A stretch of DNA of 64,000 nt from Ascaris suum (Eukaryota; Nematoda; Chromadorea; Rhabditida; Ascarididae): contig CM024189.1 in NCBI GenBank assembly GCA_013433145.1, forward strand, positions 6,130,001-6,194,000, written 5' to 3'. The translations under genes were made by a program, and so were the position numbers. Of the stretch, positions 38,801-51,826 are shown piece after piece; the stretch's first letter is position 1; each line of letters opens with the position of its first letter. The notes below the pieces were generated by a model. That model saw only the letters and a list, made by a program, of their open reading frames with translations. It made no database searches and was not told where the DNA came from.

Positions 38801-39755
38801 ACCCATTAAACAATTAATTATTTGTATTTCTAGGTGAGCAATGGGTCTGAAATGTACTTGATGTGTTTTGCACTTTATGCTAGGAATCTGGGGACTATCT
38901 AGTGTTGGTAATGAAGACATTTAAAGTAGTAATATGATGAGCTTTCTTTTTTTTCAGTGAGATATATCATCTCACGGCGGCGCCATCTATTTCTGTGGAG
39001 CCGGCTGCCCATGAGCATAATACCACCGCCAATCCAAGTAAGTAACTCTAAGATTGCAGAACTGCATCCTTGGTCTTTCAGTGTGTATTCTATCTCTATG
39101 TTGAATCTAGTGGCATATTTCGAATTTTCTGTTGGCAAAGCGATACTCGAAGCCACATTTTCTTTTAGGGGACCAATTTGTTCTTCAAATCGTCTTTCAG
39201 TTTTCCAAAGCATCACTTTTGCGATACGATGCACTCAAGCAAAAAGTCTGTCTAAACATCGGAGCTAGTTGAAATGTTTAAACATCTGGACGCTCGAGAG
39301 AATTAAGTATTAAAGTATATCGAATTTCAATTTCCAACAGAAATTACTTTTTTTTTCTCAAAAAATCATGAAATCTCCCGTTGAAATTGTTCCTTTTCTT
39401 TCATACGTTTAGATGTAATCCCCTTCTCCTGGGAGGTCAGGAGATCGCTATGGTTCATGCTTCCCCCTCCCTTGGAAGAGGCATTAGTTGCGTTTACCGT
39501 GCGAATGCACTGCCGTTGTGCTATTGTCGACGATTATTTCTTGCCTGTATTCTAGTTTTGAAGCAAGGGCTTGTCTCTATTTGTAATTGCGAACTGCTCA
39601 AGGCCAAATCTTCTGTCTTATTATGTTTTACAGATATGCCGCGGCATCCTCCACCATTGATCTGTGTGAGTGACATAGATGCCGTACTTCCAGATAACGA
39701 CGTGGAGGAGGAAACTGTGCGGAAGATTGTTGACGATGTTTTCGACAACATCTGA
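32806..39755 (+). CDS. Unrecognised 394-residue protein with N-terminal Cys cluster
   Basis: Seven exons: 32806-33022, 33817-33859, 33972-34261, 35195-35487, 38402-38541, 38958-39037, 39634-39755 (1185 bases). All phases agree, including a 43-base exon 2. The exon 1 donor GTTAGC at 33023 was chosen over GTTAGT four bases earlier because only it keeps frame. The protein starts MFCCCG, a possible S-acylation site since no signal peptide is visible. Residues 1-70 are low-complexity and 73-105 look beta-rich. Residues 160-300 are helix-forming with an LEQRL heptad-like stretch; 305-365 are Pro-rich, and an acidic helix ends the chain. I recognise no family and assign no function. Intron 4 (2.9 kb) contains a GC-richer block. 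Exon 3 has a weak acceptor and is the least certain exon. Confidence 0.65.
36700..37330. other. GC-richer block inside intron 4 of gene 2
   Basis: Open on the minus strand at 36746-37108 and 37027-37272 and on the plus strand at 37065-37325, with none convincing as a gene. The composition differs from flanking AT-rich intron sequence. It may be a degenerate mobile element. Confidence 0.3.
37984..38006 (+). repeat. 23-G homopolymer in intron 4 of gene 2
   Basis: The longest G run in the window, about 400 bases before exon 5 of gene 2. Length is likely unreliable. Confidence 0.9.
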
Positions 39756-41719
39756 TGTGTGCTGCATGTATGCAAAGTTTCATTTACTTTTTTATATAAT
39801 GGTTTTTTATGTGGAAGGAGAGAACTATTCATCCATAGAAAAGGTGATAGGAAGTGGGGCGAACGAAACGAACTGTTTGAGTTCATTAACGCCTTGGGAC
39901 ACTGTAAGGGAAGGTCTCGTTCGGCAGTCGTCATGAGCGTATGGTTTTACAGGAAGAAAAATTCGGTGTATAGTATCGGAGTGACCAGTTTTCATCTACT
40001 GCAGGTTGAACAGCATCGAGCTGTCTTGATTTTCATTTCTTTTGGCCAGGCCAGGTTTATATTGTTTGGTCATTGTCTACGCAAATTTTTTTGAAGTCGG
40101 AGAATCGATGCATGAGGCTTGAAGTTTACGCGTCGATTGTATTCGTCCTACTCTGCTTCTCGGAGGTTGGCGATCCACCTTTCTAAGAAGGACGAGTTGA
40201 ATACGATGTATCAAACTGTGATACAAACTGCTTATGAATAATCATTAAACTACTAAAAAGAATGTCGAATATGAAAGGATTTTGGTCGATTAAACTTTTC
40301 TGTGTTAGTGTTGAACAATAGGTGATATGATTTTTGACTCATGCCACTCAGTGGTGATTGTACCCTCTTCTGGATCTTTTCGGCGGCACACTCACTGACA
40401 AGAAGATATAAAGGCTTGTACGTAATATTTGATGGGTCATTTGATTAATTAATTTTGGATATGTTGATTGTTGTTCAAGTAGAAATGAGTGAAAAATGCA
40501 TAGTTTTTATAACTTTGATCTTTTTTTATTCTCCATAATGTTGAATTGTTTCATTGATTTAGTACCTATGTTGGATCTTGTTGTTAATAACTAAGAATTG
40601 AAGCATGGGCACTTTTGGCTTGTTGGACACTTGCGCCACGAAAGCATAATGATATTCGCTTTCTAAACTATAAAAGTACATTAAAACTCTTGTTTCTTGA
40701 TTTGAACATTGCTTGTGATTGTTTTGAAGTGTACGTAGCATTTCTTTAAGCAGTAATTGTGATCGAGGAAATATGAAGTTGAAGATATATTTTGACGTTT
40801 ATCGCCTTCTGATGAAGCTTATGAAGCACTTTTTGCCTTATTAATTTTTGTATGACGTATCGAATCGATGCCTTATTCTTTTTCATCCGCAATAAACTTT
40901 TCATATTGTTTATACATTGCATGAATGAAACGGTTTCCATTCCGTTTTGCATATAAATTTCATTCATTATTTTTGCTAATTTTACCGTTTGCATATTTTT
41001 CGCTTAATTAAGAGCATTTTTAGTTGCTCTTTTTTTTTTTTATTTCGCGATTAATCTTTTCGAAGTTCAATTCTGAAAATCTCAACTTATGATGGTTATT
41101 ATTTCTTTGTAAAATTATTTGAATATTGCACAATAGGTGTTATTTCGTTGTTTATTAGAAATATTTTAAGTATGCATTACAACATGATTCGAGTTTTTGC
41201 TATGAAATTCTTTCATTAACGTATACGATTATCATATCAAAGTAGTTGATTATTTTTTACTAGTTTGCAACAAATTTTAGGTGCTATGCTCTCTTTAATG
41301 TTCGCTAAGTTTGCAGCAACAAAAACGCTCTCGGTTGAAAATTTCCTGCACACATAGGTAACGTACATCTTTAGGTGCTATGCTGATAGAATCTACCGGT
41401 TTTTCGTCAATATTGGCGTCGTTTAAGCATTCATACTTATAGTTTGTCAGGTACACATCCTTGTGTATTGATTTTTCACCATTTATAATAGACAAAATGA
41501 GGTTATTTTTGCGCAAATAACGCAATCTAATCCTTCACGTAGACTTTCTGTCCACTATGATTATGAAATAGGTTAAGTTGTTATAAGTGTTCACTGGAAG
41601 AGTCTACAGACGAATGAATAGGCTAGGTGTGCTGTAGTACGTAAGACTGTTGCTTTGTGGAGAGGGACGCTTTGACTAAAAAATAAGATATAAACGAAAT
41701 GTGCAATGTTTTTTTTTCT
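39756..41719. other. Spacer between genes 2 and 3
   Basis: AT-rich with T-runs. AATAAA occurs at 40891-40896, far from the gene 2 stop. No exon is recognised. Both flanking genes are on + with acceptor-type 5' ends. Confidence 0.5.
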
Positions 41720-41728
41720 GTGCTACAG
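41720..41728 (+). promoter_or_regulatory. Acceptor before the cytohesin start
   Basis: A T-rich tract ending in GCTACAG at 41728 precedes the first recognised cytohesin exon by one base, with the chosen ATG 83 bases further on. It may be a spliced-leader site. The frame is open from the acceptor, so an upstream coding exon joined in phase 1 is also possible. Confidence 0.5.
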
Positions 41729-41811
41729 GATTTGATCAGGAGAGAGTAGCTATCGCGAAAGGGCTTGGAGCACGGGAGCAGCCCTGGAGAATAATCGGAT
41801 GCAGCGAGTTG

Positions 41812-44800
41812 ATGGCGTATTTCAATAGCGCCGATCTCACTCCCGCCGAATTAGAGGATCTAGCTTTTCTCCGTGCTAGGCGATCTGGCATCAATGAAGA
41901 TGTTGAAGTACACCGACTTCGTTTCTTCTTTTCCCATCGGTTTTATCTCACCTTCTAGTGGTGTTTTCGTTAAAGTATTTATTGGAACATGGTAAGGCAA
42001 GGATCAGTGCTGCTTTCTCTGAGCTCCTGTGGTTGAACAATCGGAACGACAGAGTAGTGCTGGAGATAATGAAAAATAGGTTTTTAGACGGATTTGCCGA
42101 GTCTACGCCAACATTTTTGAGTGGAGGAGTGAAGATTTATTAAGTTGTTTCTGTCTCTTCTGGTTCGATTTCTTCCTTTTTCTATCCCTCTTCCCTTTTT
42201 CGTCATCTTCGTTTTTGTTTCTTCCTTCTACGGTATTCGATATCCTCTAGGTCGGAGTCGTTATGAATATCGCAATAAACTGAAGGAGGGTTGGTGTTTT
42301 TCAAAAAAAAAAAAAGATTTTTTAGAGCAGGTTTCGTAAATGATAATGAAATTTTCAGGAGATTCGATCCGAGCTCGATGAGATCAACTCTCAGCTATCG
42401 ACAATTGATATACCAGATGAAGAGTAATAGTTTCTTCTTATTGCCTTCCTTTTATTGTCTATCAACGGATGCTGCAGTTTAACCCCCCACTTGTGTTCTG
42501 TCTGCAAATGTGCATCTGTATGGCCCTGATTATCAAAGTCGTATCCTTGCATATATGTGTACACATACGTCCATATGTTTATTTCTCCGATACTTTCAAG
42601 TTGGAAGTCATCGAAGCTTGAGTTGCGAAACTTTGCAGATGTAATGTGCGTGTAAATTGCGCTGAACTTCAGACTCCTAAATCTCGGAATTCCGATGTAT
42701 CTTCATATCTTCGATTATGCTTAGAAGACTTAGGACGCAGATATGCAACATTTAGAAATGAAAATAGCAAGGGAAATTATGTCATGGATGTTGGGGAAGT
42801 TATTTTGTTGTTGTTTTTTTCTGCTTTTTGCATCGTCGGTGTAGTTTTCTACGAATCTGCTCAGAAATGAGTTCTGAATGACCGAGGTGCCGTCATGAAT
42901 CGAAGGCTGATTATAGTGCTAGAGTTTTTCTCTTTGAAGAACACCTGGAAGATATTTGGTTTCGATGCACACTTGCTACAGGACGTATGAAGGCAGACTG
43001 CTGTATCACCCATTGTGACAACGAAAGGGACCTTTAAAAGTTCGAAATAAGATGGTGCGACAAAGAAATAACTTAAGATCCTAAGGAGGGGGAGGAGAGG
43101 AAGCATGAGCTGCGAAATACATTGCAGCGCCGTAGGAGGGGTGAAGCGGTTCCTCCGCTGTTCGTCCGTCCATCCGTCCTCGATTGAATGGTCGCCTCGC
43201 TTTTATAGGGTCGCTCAAATTCGTCGTTCCCATCCGCATTTGCTCTTAATCTTGATGGGGATGTTGTTGGTTAGCGCTTTGTAAAGTGTGTTGTGAGAGT
43301 GTTCGAAGTCTTAGTCACGTTGTTTTGACTTGCGGCTTTCGTAAAACTGTGCATCGAAGATTGCTTCGACATACATAATGCGCGAAATAGCAACGCTGCG
43401 ATTTCGAAAGAAAGACCCTGGTTGTAAATTTATAAATTCGCAGTGCCGCGCTTCTCCGATGATAAGTTTTCAGTTGGACTTTACAAAATTAGTGACTAAT
43501 TGTTCTCTACCCGAGGCGCCCCATGTAGAGCGATATGGCCAAGGTTGCATTTTTTTTTCACAAAATGGGAGAAAATGGATCGCCTTACGTATATGACGCG
43601 GGAAACTTGCATTTATGACGAATTACTTCATGTGCAGCGCATGCATCATTGCTTCGATTTTTCCTCCGGGATTTATATTTCCGTTTAGTCATGCCCATAT
43701 GGTATGTGCTTTACACCTTAAGTTTGCTATAGCTGCAAGATTTCTGTCTGTATTCTCGGTATGTGTTGGAAAATAAAAGAAGCAGTATGAAATGGTCATA
43801 GTGCAAAACGCTATGCGATCAGGTAACAAAGTGTGTGGTAGGGAATAGATAATAGAATAATAGACAGTAGTTTAATCAAATAATGGAGAAAAGTTTGGTT
43901 ATCGACAGGAATGATCCGATAAGACAGAAATGAATTGTTTCTGGCATTTCAAGTTTTTTCGGCTAGGATTTTCGAAAAACTGCCATTGCAACCACGTCCT
44001 ATGCCACGCCGTAAATGTGTTATGGGTTGCAAAATTTTTCAGCGTGATTAGTTAATTAAAGCGGTAGTGAATACTCAATATTTAAACGTGTCTAAATATA
44101 TGCATGAATTTAAATAATTCTACCGACTAGGTTGCATTGTGTTTCGATTGCTTTTTTTCGTTGCTGTATGAACGATGACGCATTAGCGTCTTGGCCACCC
44201 AAAATACTATTGCATTGTTGTTTTTTTTTTATTTTTCGGTGATTTACGAAACCGGTCGGTCTGCTGAGTGCGTCCGTGGACGCGCGTGTCGTACCTATGT
44301 TTTAAGGCATGCTGTTATGCTTGTTTTATGCTAGATACAGCGCGTGTTGTGCTACGTTGCTACCGATTATCCTCCCTCATCTTCTGCTTCCGTTATGCTG
44401 AATAGGCTCATATCCTTCAGCTGGAGGGAGTTATGAATGCAGTAAGAACTTTTCAGATCTTTAGTTACCGAATAGTAAATAACCATATCATTTATCTCAT
44501 TCTCACAAGGATATGGGACTTGCAAAATCTGCAATATCGCATCATCGAGTGACATGTCATCATCTGTATATATGGACGGATGCAGAAACTTTATTGGTTA
44601 CTTCATGCATGGATATCTCCAACTGAGCGAGAGTTCAAAATTGATTAAAATATTAGTTTCAACTCACTTTTGCACCTGGACTGAATAGAGGTCTTTTTTG
44701 AAGGTGTAATCCAAGTGGGCGACTTATGACGATCGCGCGGAAGAATTTCAATATGGATCCGCGAAAGGGTATGGAATACATTCTGGATCATGGCGTAGTG

Positions 44801-47800
44801 CAGAATACCGCTGAATCAGTTGCCGAGTTCCTTTTCCGTGGCGAAGGTATTGTTATTTCGGCTCATTCGCTATATTTCACTTTTTTCCCAAACGCCTTCC
44901 ATCTAGTTTTTCTTGTTTCCTCTTTGTTGTGTTTGATTTTCAGTTAATTGCCTATAGGCTATCTTCTTCCACCTATAACGTCGGCCGCATATTGTTAGAA
45001 ATGTCTTTCTGTGAAATTATCCGTCGTTTTTAAAGATATTTTTGTGTTTTTAAGCTCTTCAGAAAGATGGCAAGAATGCAGCTTGTCCCATTTTTTGCGT
45101 TTTTCATTCGCTCTAGGAAGCGACCAAATTTGAAGGGTAACTAGTTGTAGGGGTGTTGCTCCTGATCCAGAGGTTTGGCCTCACATCATCCGATTGTGCC
45201 GTGCGGGATTCTCTGCAGAACACATCTGGTTATTAAACTTAAAAATTCACTACAGTTTTACCTTAAAGCGACGAAATAGGTAGGAGTTTATTAGATCTGT
45301 TATGGGTTCAGTGGAGACAAATCCCGGGAGGGAAGGTTTGTGACTCTGGTTTGCATCGCTGACCCAAGAAGTACTCAGTCGCTACCAAATTTTAAGTAAG
45401 GGTTCGAGCATTGAAATGGCGAATATCAAATGAGAGGACGTCTGCTTTTCGTCTCTACCTCAAGGCCCTCTTTCCTCGGAGCTGCTTTGATGGCCACATA
45501 TTCTCAAAATGGGTTTCTGCAGCATGAGGTTGAAGAAAATATGTCCTTGAGAGCTAAATCATGCGGATGTTTTCGACTCTATTGGAGCTTATTGTAGCTA
45601 TTTGCATCGCAGTCAACCTCCCAAAAGCGGATTTTAGAAGTTTTTGGATTTTTTGAGCTCATTAGCTTTGTTTCTTTATTTGCACTTGCAGAAGTGGCTT
45701 TAAATGTCATTTTCATGTTGTTCAACAGTTATAAACAAAATCCTTGTTGCACTATGTCATATAGAGGGAATTATTGGCAAATAAAAATAATCGACTTGAA
45801 TTTTGGCACCGTGCCAATGGGAAGCTGACTCGTTCTCTTGAAATGACATGTATATGGAGTTTAACAGACGCTTTCTACTCAGCTTTCGATTTTCAGGATT
45901 AAAACCTTTGCTAGAAAATTTGGGGGGGGGGGTGGGGATTCTATCTGAAAAAGATCTACATCCGAAGAAAAAATTTTGCCGTTTGCAACCGCTGAAAATT
46001 GATGCCTATATGAGAGCAAAGCTATGATGTGGTAGGAACATGTAAACGAGAACATATGGCATATTGTGCATTTCCCGTTTCCTTACCACCGGGAGCCATA
46101 CCTTTATAGGAGAGAGCAAGCTTTAGATCTGTCAAATATTGCTCCCCTGCTTATCGGTGCTTGAATGTTGCGTTGAGTGGAGCGTCGCAAATACGGGGCT
46201 CAGTTTCGGCGTCGCATGCATATTTGCCGTTGACAGCGTACCTCATCTCAGATCGATGCATTCCTCTCGCCAATTCGCTAGGAGTCTTCAATTGGATGAT
46301 CACATCCTTCATGATCATGACCGCATTCAAAAGTCCCCAACTCAGCTGTCCAGCATAGGTGCGAAACAATAACGGCTTCCAGAAGTATTCCTGCGTACAT
46401 GTGTTTATTTTGCGCTCCGCCTCGGTGAATGGGTGGACAGGGACCAACATGATGTTTCAAAGCTGGAAGGAATCATGTGGCGATCGTCGAGCAATCTCAC
46501 ATGGTGGTACTGTCTGCTTGAATTGTAGATTATGGATGCTTTTAATCTTAGTGCTTAAATGTGTGTTTTAAAAATCCGAAATTGGTTCAATTATAGGGCT
46601 GCGAAAGAGCGCAGTTGGTGACTATCTCGGTGAAAACGAACCCTTCAATCTGGAAGTGTTGGAAAAATTTTGTGAGTTGCACGATTTCACGGATCTCATA
46701 TTAGTGCAAGCTCTGCGACAGTTTCTTTGGTCATTTCGTTTACCGGGTGAATCTCAAAAAATCGATCGTATGGTTAACGCGTTTGCCAAACGCTATTGTG
46801 CAAATAATCCGGGCGTTTTCTCCAGCACAGGTGAGTATTTGAATGTTGTATGTAGCCGAATTATTTCTCTTTATGCGGGACGCTGTTGGATTCAACTTGA
46901 TGTATTTGAGCGTGGCATATTCACGTTGTAGGTAGCTGAGAAATTTACACACAGAGGAGCACGTTCGTGGAACGAAAGACTGCGATGCTATTTCACCTTG
47001 TGATTTTGGTATTAAAGTGCAAGAGTCGTCAGGTATGCACCTCGAAAAATGATTCTATTCCTTCCTGAGAATGAAAGTTGCTGTCATTGTAGTCGCTGTT
47101 CATTGAGTAGAATATCGTTTTTTTTGGTTTCAAAACGATTTAGCGAGTGCACTTCGAAGAATAAACCAAAAGTTTCAGCTGTTCTGTGGCTGATGCGTAA
47201 GTGGTCGTCGTTATTGAGGATGAGAAGAGTTTATGGATAGTAGAAGAAAGAGAAAATGAGAGTAAGCTTCTAATCGTCGCATATGGAAGCACCATATGCT
47301 CATAGATAGTTCCCCAGAGCAAGTAGGATCACATCATAGTCCTCGGCTTTATGCAGTACTTTCGATACAAAATAGATTCGTTCAGATACTTGTTATATAC
47401 TATGTTTTGCAATCGTCATGCTTAATACTTCACTGCATAATCGAAACGTAAAGAATCCACTCACGTTGGAAGGTTTCATTTCGATGTATCGCGGTATTGA
47501 CGAGGGCAAAGATGTGCCAAAGGAATTGCTCGAGGTTAGCTCTTAGTTTATTATTTATTTCCTCGCTCCTTCATAGTTTTTTTTTATTTGTAATGGTATT
47601 GGTCACTAATACTGAGAAATGATAGAACATTCGTCGTTTGGTCTCTGTCGCTGCTGGGCTCTTTATTGTGTATCACAATCAAAATGCCGCTTTTTTGGTT
47701 GTTTATTTTACGAATAACTCGTCAACTTATTTGGCACACAGAAGAGAGGACATTGAAGAATCAGAGACCAACAGGTGTTTGAGATCTCCGGTTTAACGCT

Positions 47801-50800
47801 AACCAGATGTATTCCTTCTCGTTCAAGCTTTCGAAAAATTTCATACCACGTCTGTGCTTCAAAGTTTGCTTTTTTCCGCAAAAAAAAAATTTTTACAGAA
47901 GCCACGCATGCTATCATTAATATCAGTGAGGGGAACTGTAAAAGCTTCTAATTATAGAATACATACGCAAATCTACATAATATTAATGAAGGTTTTCATC
48001 TACTGCGGTGCATTTTTAAAGATGTTTAGATGTTAATGGAGGGGATCAGAGGGACGGCCGAGCGAGAAAAGTCGGATTCGGTCAGTGAGGGTCATTCCGC
48101 TTTAGCGAATATATGGCATATGCATGAGCAAAGTGGTTGTCCCAACATGTGAACTTTAATGAGTCCTTAGAAGGTTCAATGAATCCATCTGAAAGTCATA
48201 ATGAACAGTCGTCGTAGAGGAGTTTTTGCGATATCAGCTAGGCAGTCTCTCCAAATGTGAGGTGTAGTTACGGGAGCCTTGATGCAGCGACGAAATCCTT
48301 ATGTACGGCGAAGGGCTGCTGGCTTCCTGTGCTGAAAAACTTGCCCAGCTGCAGCTAGCAGTCTTCTGTCTTTCGTCCGCATACTTGGATAATTCCCTCA
48401 TCTGAAGACATCACTAGCTCTTTTGCATTATCCCTCTTCATTCTTCGTTCGTGTCTACTGATTACTTCTAGATTTTTGGGTCCTCTTTGTCATTTCTTAA
48501 TTTCTCTTTGAAATCATCTGCCTGAGAGAGTTCAACTTTTAAAGATAGGATTAGAAATTTCGGAATGCGCATTTTTTCACTTTATATTGACGTTCGGGGA
48601 GCTAGACGGCTTATTCGATTTGTAAATTACTTGTTACAGAGTATATACGAGTCGATACGAACCGAGCCGTTCCAATTTCCAACGGATGATGGCAGTGATT
48701 TTTATAATACGTTTTTCAATCCGGATCGTGAGGGGTGGCTGCTGAAGCAAGGTAATCGCTGCATATTTCAGCAACCTATATTTAGTGTTACAATGATTCT
48801 CTTGCATTCTTAGAGAATTCTTTAACGAATCGGTTACACTATTTTTATGTCTATAGTCATGTCTTAGAGTTTGGTTGTTGTGTTTGATTCAAGAAAGCTT
48901 TGTGGCAGTGGCGAAGTATCGCAGTCGTTATGCATAAGATGTCGCAGTTTAAACGTGCTCATAACGCTAAAAACAGCATATCGGTACCCGGGGAAAGTCT
49001 GAAACGTTTATAATAATGCGTATCGCTTTCATGCCATCGTAAATCGGGAAAACTAAGGGTCGAATCCGTTGTAAATCGGCAGTGTTTCGTATTTGGACCA
49101 GTTTTGCATTCAGGTCGTGTCTGGTCGTGACACGGCTAGACCCGTTTTAAACCGTTGCATGAGGACTCAATATTTATAGTTATTTTTTGCTTTTATCACT
49201 GCTATTACCGATATAACTAATCTTTGTTTAGCTTCATCGCAACTGGCTAGTTCGCGCACCTTTCTAAAATCGTGGAAGAGACGATGGTTTATTTTAGCCG
49301 AAAAATGTCTCTATTATTTCGAACATACGACTGTAAGGTTTTACTATTTTTATGTAGGCAATTTTCTTGATAGCAAATCACCTCTGTTAGTATTATTCTT
49401 CAATCATTTGATGGGCAAAGCTTATTTCATACAAAAACGCACATTCTTATATTTCGTACAGAAATTTCTTTCTGTAAGTGCCTGTTGTGCATGATTCCCT
49501 CTGAAAGCTCTTCTGGTCATCTCATTGGACGGGATTTATTCTAGAGCAACTGGATACGGCTAATTTTTCTTCGCAATAAACTGTCGCATTTGTTTCAATA
49601 ATTCTCGAAGCATTTGTTAAGGAAGGAGAGAGTGCGATTAGGGTGGATTAAATATTGTTTTATGGATGGTTATTTGTTAGGTTTTGTTGCTTGATGTAAA
49701 CAAATGTTTCGTAGGCAAAAGAGCCGCGCGGTATTATCCCACTTGAGAACGTTCGCGTACGCCCTGTGGAGGAGAAGGGTCGGCCACATTGCTTCGAAAT
49801 TTATAGCGACAGTACTGAGGTAATCACTATGCTTATTTCATTTCTTTATTGTTGCTGGTTGTATTTTTGGCCTAGACCAGGCCCAAGTGTACCGTTAATT
49901 AAAAGTATGTAATGTCTCGAGGGATGGCTAGAAGTGAGCACCGGGGTGATTTTTTTTTGAGAGAGAGAGACAGAGATTTGGGAACGAAATTAGAATGTTT
50001 GAACATTAGTCTTTCACTTTACCTGCGAAAACCTGAGCTAAGAGCCTAACGTACGGGAACTTTCGGGTGACAAAGGTCCGGGTTTTAATCTTTTTCGCCC
50101 TTTGCTGTTTTTGCTTTTGAAATCTTATACTCATTAGTCGCAAACGGCAGAATATTTCTATTTCATTGGAGTTCATTGTATAAACGAGGCATCTTAATGA
50201 ATGACGGTGCACTAACTAATAGGAGCCTCTCTTGTAGAGTGGGGTGCGAATGCACGGGAATCCCCGATTCATGGGCTTCATCGATGGCATCAGGTGTGTA
50301 AAGCGTTTGAGCGCATCGACTCCTTTCCTGCTTTTGGGAGCCCTGTGCCTCAATTTCAAGCAAGGTTTTTCCATCGAAAGCAGTCGAGAATGCCCAGTTC
50401 ATCGAGACCCTCAGGGTGATCCAGGTCCCGAGCCGGATTTTGTTCTGAACGCAGTATGCGATTTAGTTGCAGTTGCAAGAAGTGGATAGCTGTGTAGAGT
50501 CGTTAGGATTGATGCTTTTGCTACTTAGAGCATCCTGCGAGAGTTGCCTTGACGCTTCCTTGGCATTGCCCGATTTCACTTTCCAGCCACTTTAGACCAG
50601 TTCCTTAAAAGCTGACACTGAAGTCTTTTGCACTGTTTTCTCGTTATGAAGTAATTTCTTAGCTTGTATAAACTTTTTAGGTCCCTAGTGTCTGTATGAA
50701 GTTTGTTTGTTGTTTTATGGGGTGTTTGGTGCAGGTGATAAAGGCATGTAAAACGGAACCGGACGGGAGAGTGGTCGTCGGAAGGCACACTTCGTATAAA

Positions 50801-51518
50801 ATGTGCGCATTCTCCGCTGATGAAATGAACCAATGGATCAATGCAATCGAGTGAGTTATACATTCTGTTTCATTTGCTGTATGTGCCTTTATGTTTATAT
50901 GAATTGCTTCCGTCATATTCTAGTCAATAAGAAGAGATCTCTCTTATTTGAGACGCGCTGTATTGATATCTCCACAATTCGTACCAGAAATATTGCTGCT
51001 GGTGAACGTCGGATATTTGGTGGTTGGAACGTTTCTGTTGGAGATTCAAGCCCCGTGGTCATTATCACGAAAAGTGCATACAATATTTTACCCTGCTAAC
51101 TTAGTGGAGTCATCACTATGCTCTGACTCCCGTTTTTTCGTGAAGCGGGAAGAGGGGAGGGACCTGGTGTCTTCTGATGAATAGGACAACATGCTTGCGC
51201 TAGGCTTTGTAACATCGTGCACTGCAATATTACGTTTTAGCTCTTTTAAGGGGCATAGAAATGTTTCTTTTCGTTACTGAAAACAGGAGAATAAAAAAAA
51301 AGTTCTTTTCACCAATAAGTGTGAGATGTCAATAACGCAGTGAAAACAACCTCTTTGTTTGCCAATTTCTACGATCTAAACGCTGCAACGTAATAAGATG
51401 TACTGCAGTTAACCATCTCGAATAGATAATTTTCAACCTTTTCAGGCGATCCATAAATTACGATCCGTTCTATCAAATGTTGCAACTGAAGAAGATGAAG
51501 CTGAAAGCTAAAAATTGA
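41812..51518 (+). CDS. grp-1: Cytohesin-family ARF guanine-nucleotide exchange factor
   Basis: Ten exons: 41812-41907, 42359-42423, 44704-44846, 46597-46830, 47386-47534, 48640-48751, 49232-49332, 49715-49819, 50735-50850, 51446-51518. They total 1194 bases, giving 397 residues against about 398-400 for animal cytohesins; every junction is in phase. Residues 8-54 form the coiled coil, about 58-245 the Sec7 domain, 258-375 the PH domain, and the last 20 the basic tail. The catalytic glutamic finger is E153 in FRLPGE. Cytohesins load GTP on ARF proteins at membranes, recruited by phosphoinositide binding of the PH domain. The ATG was chosen because the following [13 protein letters not shown] aligns with family N-termini. 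The beta1-beta2 loop of the PH domain is longer than usual and lacks the Gly-Gly motif. The symbol is the C. elegans orthologue name, assigned by family. Introns over 1 kb (42424-44703, 44847-46596, 47535-48639) hold no recognised gene. Confidence 0.97.
44713..48693 (+). other. Sec7 domain (cytohesin residues ~58-245)
   Basis: Spans exons 3-6. The segments [40 protein letters not shown] and FFNPDREGW are in family order. The E153 finger sits between the LPG and SQKIDRM segments. This is the domain that displaces GDP from ARF. Confidence 0.95.
46150..46480 (-). other. GC-richer island in cytohesin intron 3
   Basis: Open in two minus-strand frames (46151-46450 and 46278-46460) and two plus-strand frames. 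Composition is unlike the rest of the intron. I recognise no family. It is possibly a degraded transposon fragment rather than a nested gene. Confidence 0.25.
48700..51470 (+). other. PH domain and basic tail (cytohesin residues ~252-397)
   Basis: Exons 6-10. GWLLK, then [39 protein letters not shown] and the C-terminal DPFYQML with Lys-rich end are in canonical order. Lys and Arg of the KRRW strand, used for phosphoinositide binding, are kept. The loop before it is divergent. Confidence 0.92.
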
Positions 51519-51820
51519 TGGAACCCTGCTAGGGACAGGCGACGACGTCGGATTAACAGCGGATTGAAGCGTTTCGTCGTAACCTTGATTGAATACTTCG
51601 GACCGTTTTTTTTTTTTTTTTTTTGAGGAAACAATTATTCTATTTTATTTGTAAGATAGTGGCCTGGGCTATATGGAGTACTATTATTTCCTCAAATTTG
51701 TATCTGTTTTAGCCCAATGTGTTCCCCATTTTTCCTTTTCCATCGCCGTAGGAAGGGTGCCGCCTTCTTCCTGTATGCGGCCCTTAAATGTTTATTTACG
51801 TTAGCACTTGCTGCTTGATG

Positions 51821-51826
51821 AATAAA
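51821..51826 (+). terminator. Poly(A) signal of the cytohesin gene
   Basis: AATAAA, 303 bases after the stop codon at 51516-51518, followed by GT-rich sequence. It is the first canonical hexamer downstream. Confidence 0.6.
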
